NCBI GenBank assembly: GCA_029204225.1
Contig: CM055111.1
Span: forward strand, 8,754,864-8,818,863
Direction: 5' to 3'
DNA from: Diphasiastrum complanatum
Lineage: Eukaryota > Streptophyta > Lycopodiopsida > Lycopodiales > Lycopodiaceae
Length of the DNA stretch: 64,000 nucleotides
Positions 55,904 to 64,000 of this stretch are shown in pieces (position 1 is the stretch's first letter; the number at the start of each line of letters is the position of its first letter). The notes below the pieces were generated by a model that worked only from the letters and a program-made list of their open reading frames with translations, had not been told where the DNA came from and did no database searches. A program made the position numbers and the translations under genes.

Positions 55904-56870
55904 TTTCAGATCAACATCAAGTTCATTGGCTGATCTTCACACCTTTTGAACCAGCAAAGATTAACTCAGCCCATGGAGTCAAGTTCAAGATCATCATGTT
56001 TTCCATAAGCTAGATTTACCAAGCTAGATTTTTGAGGAGGAGTGTGAAAAATGCAAAAATAAGCTTGGTAGAGGCCAAAAATCTTGTATATAGATAAACA
56101 TACATGTGTGGAGCCTGTTTCCACATGTAGAAATAGTGTACTTGTCATGTACCATAATCATATAGGTTGTACATATGATTTGATTCAAGTTCTAGTGGCT
56201 AAAAAGGCCAAAAACTAGTTTTCCAGACATATGACACATGGCATCAATCTATTGATTGCATGAGCCACATCCTTTGGTTAGGTGTCACATCCCATGTGTA
56301 GAGGATAGCTCACATGTGTGGAATAAGCTGAAGTAGACGACTTTTGACTTCTAGAAGATTTTCAAGTAGATCTCCATATAGAAGGAAAATGGACCAAAAG
56401 TGCTCGAAATAGAAGGTTTTGTCCAAGTGTCAACTTTGCATGATGAATCATCATATGACAAAGCACCTTCACACATGTAAGATCAAAGGGATGATCAGTA
56501 CCACGAGCTCCCACTTATTGTATATATAGAGCCACATTTGGCCATAATCAATGTGAGACACCAATCTTGGTTTTGGAAGCAATTTTGAGTGATTCTCTCC
56601 ATTTGTCTACATTTGTTTTGATTGTTTTGAGGATCTATCAATGTGTACTTGACTTTCAGGTTGGAGTCTGTACTCATAAAGTGTTTCACACGTGTGAAAC
56701 CATAAAGTACCCTTACCTTCAATTAATGATTGTTCTTGTTAGGATTTTGTGTGTAGAATTGATTTAGATTGATCTTAATCTCAAGTAGATTGATAGATCA
56801 AGTAATTTGACAACCAATCCCTCTTGAGGATCAGATTAGGATCCACACTTGGTCCTTTTTGTACTTTTCA

Positions 56871-57300
56871 TCTATTTCTTCTCATTTTGGGTCGCTATCG
56901 TCGTCCTCCTTTGGAGGCACAACTTGATCAGGTTAGTCACTAAACATCGATTGTGTTGCCTCCTCAGTCGATGCTTGCAACTCACTTTCGGTTATGGTCA
57001 GTACGCTCGCCCGATCCTGAGGGGTATATTTATGATATCTAGTCCATGGGTGTATATTTCTATCAGTTTGTATTCCACAATTGACTAGCCCATAACAATG
57101 TAGATCGAACCATAATCCTCTTGTGTCCCATCACAATTCTAAATGATAAGGTTCCTCTTGAGATATCTCAAGATTGATTGATATTCTATCTACTTCATCA
57201 TGTTCTAGTTATGGTAGTTTTGAGGGTATAATTCTGGCATTAATCCCATATCCTATAGCATAGGCATTTTTGTTTCCACGGTGTCATTCTTGTGTACTAA
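56871..57300 (-). other. Likely gypsy gag flank, no clear coding
   Basis: Precedes (in + coordinates) the antisense gypsy gag and may be its downstream part. I see no motif. Confidence 0.3.
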
Positions 57301-57981
57301 AAGGACTGATATACCTTTAGTCCCTTGATCTCAACTGTGACAATTTGGCATCACACCATCCCTCTCAGGTGTGTAGTGTGGTCTTGGTCTTGGGGGTTTG
57401 GATGTATGATGTAGGTCTCTCATAACATTCAACTCATCCCTTACTGTCCGTTGACTACAATCTAGGATTGGATTCCTCATTGCTTGACATTTAGATGCAG
57501 TGATGTAAGCTGCCTCAATAATCATGGCTCTAGATACCGCCTCTTCAAAAGGGGAGACTCCAGATTGGCATACTGCTAATTATATATCCGGTTGTAGGCC
57601 CTTAGAAAAAAAGTGAGCACTAATTAAGACGATACCTCAATTGCTAGCCCTATATTCAATTTTCGAATGAGCTCCATGAGTCGTTTGATATACAAGTGTA
57701 CTGATACTCCTAGTTCTTGTTGTATCGTGGTTAGAGTGAACATTAGAATATCAACATTGTATCTAGGTCCAAACGCTGCTAAAAATAGTTCAAACAATTA
57801 TTTTCAAGTGGTGATGGAATCTTTGGGTAGATTATAGTACCAACGCCTGGCTTTTCCTATCAAAGTTGTGGAAAATAATATCATCCTATGCGTAGGATTT
57901 ACAATCACGTTAACAACCATTAGTGTCTCAAAATGTTTGAGATGCTCGTGAGCATTGTTTCCATGGAATTGCGGTAAGGAA
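57300..57981 (-). pseudogene. Ty3/gypsy gag fragment
   Basis: Reading down from about 57970: EHLKHFETLMVVNVIVNPTH, then RMILFSTTLIGKARRWYYNL, PKDSITT, LFELFLAAFGPRYNVD and a Retrotrans_gag tail HLYIKRLMELIRKLNIGL, ending in the ORF 57525-57331. Stops occur in the middle. A copia-type LTR starts at 57982 and cuts it off upstream. Confidence 0.7.
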
Positions 57982-59007
57982 TGTGAAGAATTTCAGATCA
58001 TTAAGATCACAAACATCCTTTTGATCTTTGGTTAGAAAGACAACAAATCACCAACCTTGCCAATGTAGAAAAATCAACATCTACTCTATGAATGAGATGC
58101 AAACTCTAAAAGATCTTGATCAAACATCAATCAAAACATGAAATGAAGTTTTTGTCCATACCAAAACAGTGAGCTACTATATTTCACATGTGTGGATCCA
58201 AATATACCATAAATTGAGCATTTTACACACAAAATTGCAAGATATCACCAATATAGTGCACCAATGGATAGATGACCCAAATAGAACTCATGTATAAGCA
58301 TGAAATGAGATGTGAGAGAGAGAAGCTTCTCTTCCCACGAGTTACATCCTTTTATAATAGGTCCAACCCTAATTTCAAACTTTGGTTTCCCTCCATAATG
58401 AAAAACCCTACCATGTTTGTGACTAGATTCAATGTCTCTACTACTCAAATTGGATCTATCAAAAACTCGTGTACTACACTTTCCCACACTTTTCAAAAGT
58501 GTTTATTCAAATGCCTTTAGACTAATGTAACTCATTAGAGGAGTTCTAAGTCCAAAAAGAGCCCTTTGTAAAGATTCCCTTTTTATTTTTTCTCAAATTT
58601 TTCTTACACATGGACCAATCAAAACAGTCAAATTTGAAATCTATGAAACGTAACTTTTTGAGTCCACATTTTGATTCCACATTAAAAATGGCATAACTTT
58701 TTAGTGGTAAGTCCAATTTTAGTGAAGTCTAGTGCGTTGGAAAGCGCTCGTCCAATGATATGTTATATGACATACTTTTGAGCTACAGTTAAAAGTTATG
58801 GCAAGTCAAATTTATTAGCTGAAAATATTGCTATAATATTTTAATAATACAAAACGAATCTTTACACGAATTCATATAAGGCCCTTTTGGAGCTCAAAAC
58901 TCTCCTAATGTTGAAAAGTCAAATTCTAAGTCTAATATGAAATTGGCCTCAATTGCCAAATAAGCCAATATTGCAAATTTGACTAAACTAGTTGAAATCT
59001 TTCACAC
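57982..59007 (-). repeat. Copia LTR (about 1,026 bp), minus orientation
   Basis: On the minus strand the LTR starts TGTGAAAGATTTC at 59007, directly after the purine tract AAGAGGGAG, and ends ...TTCTTCACA at 57982. Its U5-like part is shared with 61236-61630 (same words: TTGCCAATGTAGAAAAATC, CACGAGTTACATCC, TTATAATAGGTCC). It contains TTTCACATGTGTGG near 58192. Confidence 0.75.
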
Positions 59008-59694
59008 TCCCTCTTCAACTAGTTTTAGCATAGACTTTGATAACACTCCAAGTGATGTCCTATGCTTCATAAACAATTCTTTTCCCAATGTTCTGGTAAA
59101 GATATCAGCTACACATTCTCTTGAAGAAACATGTTGAAGCTCCACCTCCTTTGCCATGACTTGCTCCCTCACAAAATGATATGCCACTTCAATATGCTTG
59201 CTCTTAGCATGAATGATAGGATTGATTGCCAACTCTTGGGCTGATAGGTTGTCACAAAAGATGATTGGGCTCTCTAAAAAATCCAGCAAGTGAAGATCCT
59301 TGATCATCCTCTTGATCCATACCATCTCCTTTGTGCAATGAGTAAGTGCTTTGTACTCGGCCTCATTAAATGACAATGAGATAGTGGCTTGTCTCTTTGA
59401 CATCCAAGATATAGTTCCATCACCTATGAAATACAATGAGCACTAATGGATTGATCTCTAGAAAAGTACAAATCTAAAATCCAAACAAGCTAGGTGATGA
59501 TCCCTCATAAAATATGCCAAAATCTCGAGTTGCCATGATATACCTCAAAACTCGTTTTTCTAGCTTCCAATGCTCCTCACTAGGATCTTGCATAAATTGA
59601 CTCAATCTATCAACACAATAGCTTAGATCTAGTCTTGTGATGGTTAGATAGATAAGTGACCCAACTAGCTTTCTATAGAGAGTAATGTCCAAAC
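59008..59694 (-). pseudogene. Copia RT tail and RNase H
   Basis: From about 59692 downwards: MDITLYRKLVGSLIYLTITR, LSQFMQDPSEEHWKLEKRVL; then in 59436-59002 GDGTISWMSKRQATISLSFN, EAEYKALTHCTKEMVWIKRM, FCDNLSAQELAINPIIHAKS, KHIEVAYHFVREQVMAKEVE and VADIFTRTL. The usual LSSTEAEY is LSFNEAEY. The piece with the first RNase H Asp (SDSDWAG) is missing between 59436 and 59474. It belongs to the LTR at 57982-59007 and is cut at 59694. Confidence 0.85.
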
Positions 59695-61235
59695 TTGATC
59701 AATCGATCTTTTTCTCTTCTAATCTATTCTGATTCTTCTGTCTGTCTTCCTACCTATCTTACTTACAATGAGTAAGAATACATGTATTTATATTGTCACA
59801 TGATAGGTCTCTTGGTCTTCTTCCTCCTGTAAACAGTTAATCTAACCGTTAAAACGGTTGATATACAATGACGTTTTGTTTCCAAGTTTGACAATTCATC
59901 TTGTCATTCATTTATCTTTCAAATAAGAATAAAGGTCAAATAAGTAACTGTCGAATATATAAAGATTGAATCATCATTGGTTGATTTGAATGACTAAATG
60001 TCGATTCTTTCCGTTGGCATTCGATCCAAATACACCAATGGCATCCGACAACGTTAAAGATCAGTTTTCCTTAGCCAGATTGTACTTTCATGTTGCGATG
60101 ATGAGTGGCTCATGGGAATCAAGATTTACAACTTTGACAATGTCAAAGTGGATCTCCGGAGCGCGTAGGTGTTTTTTATTGCACAATTTGGATTTCAACA
60201 TTGTCCGACTTGACTTCATGCAGAAGGTGCAGCATTATTTGATCAAAGTTCTAATCAAAGCCCGAAATAAATAATCTTGTGAAGTGTCATGGGACCGCCA
60301 CCAGTTTTGGTGGGGGATATCGTTGGAGGATTTTCGGATCTCGAGGCAACCCTGACCCTAGTTAATAAGTGAGAGGGATTTGGCACCCTGCGTGTGTAAG
60401 TCCAACCCGATGATCACATAGTTAATTGATAATTAAAAAGTCAATAAAAGGACTTTAGGCCTTTTTGCGAGACTTTTAATGTTGCAAGCGTAAATGTCAA
60501 GTTAGTGAATAAAGTTGGAACTCCCGCCAAAATTGGTTCAAATTCAAATTCAAATTGGTTCCCTCCAATTATTGAATGGGTTCCCATTCTTTTGTAAATT
60601 TGAATAGTTAGGAAAGTAAAAATAGGCCAATAGGATTTTGAGGCCAAGGCCCTCCTCTCCACTATAAATAAGGGCAAACTCGAGTTGCTCCTCATGTTTT
60701 CAATTTCATTTCAATACAAGCAGATTGGTTCTCTTATGGAATGGATATGTGAATGTTCTTGCTCTCAATCTCTATTCCTCCATCTTTTATGCTTTTATTG
60801 TATTTTCTAATTGATTGGATTTGAATGTTATTGGAATCAGTAATTCTTATGCCTTTTGTGAGAGAGAAAGGGAGAGAGAAAAAGAGTAAGCTATTATCAT
60901 TTTGGATCTTAAGCTTAATGGATGTAGTGTTAATGGATGATAGAGATATGCTATCGCTCTCACGGGATCGCGTGACGACTGCCTTCATCTCCTTGATGCT
61001 CGTGTGCTTGGATCTTGGATTTAGGATAGGATAAATAATAACACTACAGCAAGAATCTTGTAGAGTTCTCATCCTAGAATGCAATTCTAGCTAAAATTGT
61101 GTTCAAATTTGCTTGCATTGATAGAATAGTTTTGATTAGTAGCTGCTTATTGGTTCAATTTGAATCCATAGGAATAATTTTGAGTGACATTTATGTGTTT
61201 TTTATTTCATTTGATTCAGGTTAGATTGATACAAA
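59695..61235. other. Mixed LTR-like fragments
   Basis: 59695-59950 read on the minus strand has TATAAATACATG, a likely LTR TATA box, followed by AAGATCG; probably part of another copia LTR. A plus-strand ORF of 94 codons (59990-60274) is unrecognised. Near 60660 ACTATAAATAAGGG, a good TATA box on the plus strand, precedes CAATTTCATTTCAATACAAG; this is likely a second LTR promoter. Confidence 0.4.
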
Positions 61236-61630
61236 TGTGAAGGATTTCAAATCATTCAAGATCCAATCCATGTCCCTGATCTTTGGTTACAATAAGGAGC
61301 AAACCAACAATCTTGCCAATGTAGAAAAATCAGCATCTACCTACAAAATGAGATGCAAACTCTATGAGATACTAATCAAACATAAACCAAAACATAAAAT
61401 ATAGTTGATGTCTGTACAATTACAGTACCCTACTATACTTCACACGTGTGGAACCAAAAATAGCAATAAATGATCATTATACACATAGAATTGCAAGATA
61501 ACATCATGGAGTGCACCAATGAGTAGTAGAACCCAAAGAGGACCATGTATAATGATGAAATGAGAGAGAGAAGAGAGAAGATTTGTCTCTCCACGAGTTA
61601 CATCCTTTTATAATAGGTCCAAGTCCTATT
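61236..61630 (-). repeat. Truncated copia LTR, minus orientation
   Basis: Related to the LTR at 57982-59007 but present only as its last 395 bases (in element orientation); it contains TTCACACGTGTGGAA at about 61439. Its upper end at about 61630 is joined directly to gag sequence. Confidence 0.7.
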
Positions 61631-61862
61631 TGGCCTTCACACAATGAATTGGAAGCCTAGATCTCTTCTTGTATCTAGCTAACTCTTGTGCACCTAGAAG
61701 TTCATCTTCATCTTCAATCAAGAATTCATAAAGGTCTTGGAGCACCAAGAGTGACTCCATCCTAACCTTCCAAATAGCATAATTTGTAGAGTTCAATCTC
61801 TCACTAGCTTCTAGAAGGTATGCTCTAGCAGATCCCATCTTACTAATGACATCTACAAACAA
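61626..61862 (-). pseudogene. Copia gag N-terminus fused to an LTR
   Basis: Starting near 61862: MGSARAYLLEASERLNSTNY, AIWKVRMESLLVLQDLYEFL, ELARYKKRSRLPIHCVKA. This closely parallels the first 70 residues of the intact gag at 45273. The frame meets LTR sequence at about 61628, so everything between gag residue 70 and the LTR interior has been deleted. Confidence 0.85.
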
Positions 61863-62530
61863 GAAAGAGATTCGATTGACTTGAAACTCACAAAGGTCTC
61901 ACACTTGCAGTCTTTCACTCAAATTTGATTTCTAATCCAACAAATGGACTTATAATCACAGTTCTATCACTCCATCGCAAAGCTGGAATGAAGATAAGAT
62001 CCAACAAATGGACTTATAATCTCAGTTCTAGCACTCCCTCACAAAGATGGAATGAAGATAAGATGATGTGAAATCTACTTACAATCAAATCTTGCCAATA
62101 TTGGCTATTTTTGGACAAAAAAATGATTGAATCTCTTCCTTCCTACTTGTTGTACTTTAAAGACCCATTTTTAACCTTAATAGGACTTGAACTCAGCCTA
62201 GATTAATTAGATTCCATGAAACAAATTCAAATCTAATCAATGGCTAATGATCTTGGTAGATTATCCTGGTATTTCCACCAAAAACTACACCAACAGTTCA
62301 CAAATTCAATTTACAATGACCAAATGAAAGTAGTTCATTTAATGCTGGTTCAGAAGTGCCCACACATGGGAATAGTACAAAATTTGATCCTAAAGAAGTT
62401 TGGGATCAATTCCTACCACCAAAACTTAGCACCAAACTCGCCCTCACAAGACTAGTTTTTAGCATACAAAACTGCTAAAAATGGATTTGAATGGATTTGA
62501 ATGGATCTAAGATCAAAGCCCTTGTACTTG
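61863..62530 (-). other. Copia leader with a 64 bp tandem duplication
   Basis: Non-coding leader between the primer site and gag. CCAACAAATGGACTTATAAT... at 61937-62000 is repeated at 62001-62064 with a few changes. Confidence 0.75.
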
Positions 62531-62542
62531 GCTCTGATACCA
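62531..62542 (-). promoter_or_regulatory. Primer-binding site, minus strand
   Basis: GCTCTGATACCA, the exact reverse complement of TGGTATCAGAGC (3' end of initiator Met-tRNA). The 5' LTR begins next to it with TGTGAAAGTAC (62543). Confidence 0.9.
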
Positions 62543-63725
62543 TGTGAAAGTACAATACTTTGAGGACCAAAAATAGATCTTAGAATATCCACAAGAGAGA
62601 TTATGTGCTTGCTTAACAATGCATCAAAAAACTAGACAATAAATGCTGATCTAGATTAGCAATTTGACACGTAACAAGTATGGATAATCAATAAACAAGA
62701 TCAAAGACCCAAATCTGAGTCCACACATGTACTAAAGGTTGTAGTATGGCCTTCAACCTAAGAAACAAGTATAAATTGATTTGGTTTCATTTGGATCACA
62801 AAAACTCAATGTACAATTGTAGTTGGATTTGGCTCAAAGATCTAACTTATGTCAAACCTGTGAAGGTTAACTCTTGCAGATGCAAAGGTTATTGATGTTT
62901 GTGAAGGTCCTTTAGATAAAAAAATTCACTTGTTTTCTTACAGATCATTCAATATTGGGAACTAACTCTTGCAGACTTCATCACTGATGGAAAACAAGAG
63001 TTTAAAGAGAATGGGATGGTTTGTGAAGGTTACTTCTCAGTGGTGCGAGAGTTATTGATGTCTGCAAGGGTTCAAAATCACTTTTTGGCTCACAAAACAT
63101 TCAATATCTCAAACTAACTCTCGCAGATTTCATCACTAATAGAAAATGACATTCTAAAGACAATGGGATGGTTTGGTGGTGCAAGAGTTATTGTTGTCTA
63201 CGAGGGTTCATAATCACTTTTCACCTCACAGAATAATCAATAATTCAAACCAACTCTCACATGCTCTTCTATGTCCTTGTCTCACTGAGATGGAACTTCA
63301 GAAGCTTTTGTGAAGGTTAGTTCCTACAAAAATTTAAAATTTTGATGTCTGCGAGGGTTTTGTCTTAGATTTTGCTATTCTAGATCTTGGGAACCTTTGC
63401 AAAGGGTCTTACTCTGCAAGGAAATCTTGCAGACTTCTCCGTGTCCTGGTCTCAGTGAGATGGAACTTCAGAGAGCTCTACGAAGGATACTTAGTAGTAT
63501 TTTTAAATTTTTATAGTCTTTTTTATTTTTTTGGCTATTTTGGCAAAATGGCTAAGAACTAACTCTTGCAAAAAGTACAATAGCTTCTACTGATGTGGTA
63601 GAAGGTACTGCCAGGTCTGCGAAGGTTGGTTTGGACATATTTGAAAGTTATAACCTCTAACCCATTTTCCCGCCTAATTTCTCCGCCAAAAAGCTTAACA
63701 ATTTTTTACTCTCTCAAGGGTTTGT
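62543..63725 (-). repeat. 5' LTR start followed by a minisatellite
   Basis: From 62543 the sequence should be LTR (minus orientation). From about 62868 to 63490 imperfect direct repeats occur: AACTAACTCT(T/C)GCAGA(C/T)TTCATCACT, ATGGGATGGTTTG, GAGAGTTATTGATGTCTGC(G/A)AGGGTT and TCACAAAACATTCAATAT recur with a period of about 140-150 bases in the best copies (about 62960, 63110, 63250). A second sub-repeat (GTCTCA.TGAGATGGAACTTCAGA) occurs at about 63278 and 63451. The repeats hold no coding frame. The LTR boundary is not defined. Confidence 0.6.
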
Positions 63726-63729
63726 TATG

Positions 63730-64000
63730 AGTTATTATGATCATTCACTTTATTACAGGTTTGTTGGAAATGATGTTACATTCTTGCTAATCTTCATCTC
63801 GAGTGGTAGAAACAATCAAGATGTGGAGGATATCAATAGTGCTCTTAAGAAGGATTTTGAGGTGCATAATCTTGGTCATTTACATTACATTTTAGGAATA
63901 CAAGTGATAAGATCTTCTCAAACTACTTTTATTTGTCAAGAGAAGTATGCTAAATCTACTCTAGAAAGATTTCATATGGTAGATGCAAAATCTTGTGAAA
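63730..64000 (+). pseudogene. Copia RT fragment at the right edge
   Basis: The frame reads YYDHSLYYRFVGNDVTFLLI then FISSG, VEDINSALKKDFEVHNLGHL, HYILGIQVIRSSQTTFICQE and KYAKSTLERFHMVDAKSCE and runs off the window. The place of catalytic YVDD is held by FISS, so the RT active site is lost. It starts without upstream RT sequence at about 63730. Confidence 0.75.

Larger units (their letters stand above)
51687..56870 (+). mobile_element. LTR retrotransposon with unusual internal ORF (non-autonomous)
   Basis: LTRs 51687-52518 (832 bp, TGTGAAAAATG...TTTACACA) and 56043 to about 56870 are nearly identical; the last few bases of the 3' LTR are altered. The primer site TGGTATCAAAGC is at 52519-52530 and polypurine tract GAGGAGGAG at 56034-56042. 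The 3.5 kb interior has a long, mostly non-coding leader, two broken zinc-knuckle relics near 54,085-54,250 and a long ORF. No protease, integrase, RT palm or RNase H is recognisable. No target duplication was found. The polypurine tract and LTR words relate it to the family at 27.7 and 41.9 kb. Confidence 0.88.

Noticed and set aside
62868-63490. CRISPR-like array
   Set aside because: Repeat units are long, imperfect and variable in spacing, without short identical repeats and unique spacers, and the host is a plant.

Overview
This 64 kb window looks like intergenic DNA from a large, repeat-rich plant genome. It is AT-rich, has plant-type GT-AG introns, carries only one recognisable host gene (itself decaying), and is otherwise packed with broken and nested retrotransposons. 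Plant features include an ABCG (white-brown complex) half-transporter, Ty1/copia elements primed by the initiator Met-tRNA (TGGTATCAGAGC), a chromodomain-bearing Ty3/gypsy fragment, a small Helitron with TC...CTAG ends, and a Penelope-like element. A Penelope-like element in a plant fits a fern, lycophyte, bryophyte or gymnosperm better than a flowering plant, but this is inference only. No rRNA, tRNA gene or CRISPR array was recognised.

Layout. 1-4.3 kb: a copia gag relic, a GA microsatellite, a diverged direct repeat beside polypurine tracts, and a 241 bp non-autonomous Helitron. 4.3-7.7 kb: a nine-exon ABCG gene, nearly complete in content but broken by indels. 7.7-16.3 kb: degraded intergenic DNA with an exact-period 903 bp tandem duplication, a CACTA-like transposase-associated fragment beside an unknown membrane ORF, an antisense copia fragment, and a palindrome cluster. 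16.3-18.3 kb: the Penelope-like reverse transcriptase. 18.7-24.7 kb: three Ty3/gypsy fragments. 24.7-37 kb: several copia elements, including a three-level nest (gag host, then a solo LTR, then a deletion derivative), a long copia pol relic, and an antisense copia/gypsy chimera. 37.3-41.9 kb: gypsy gag/protease plus integrase/chromodomain pieces. 41.9-46.8 kb: a copia element with an intact 972-codon gag-pol reading frame on the minus strand that ends in its own LTR. 46.8-47.7 kb: a LINE ORF1-like relic. 48.25-49.68 kb: a very long inverted repeat (arms about 680 bp, loop 63 bp). 51.7-56.9 kb: an LTR element with an unusual internally duplicated ORF. 57-64 kb: gypsy gag, copia RNase H and LTRs, a gag-LTR fusion, a minisatellite, and a copia RT fragment running off the edge.

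How the parts relate. The copia elements at 27,678-29,935 and 41,868-46,766 are one family with LTRs of identical length (682 bp). They carry complementary deletions: one keeps only RT tail plus RNase H, the other keeps gag through mid-RT. Neither can encode a full polyprotein. Their LTRs, and those of at least two other families here, share a CACAYGTG-centred palindrome that is strongly over-represented in the window. The palindromes, the giant inverted repeat and the duplicated ORF of the 52-56 kb element are the least explained signals.
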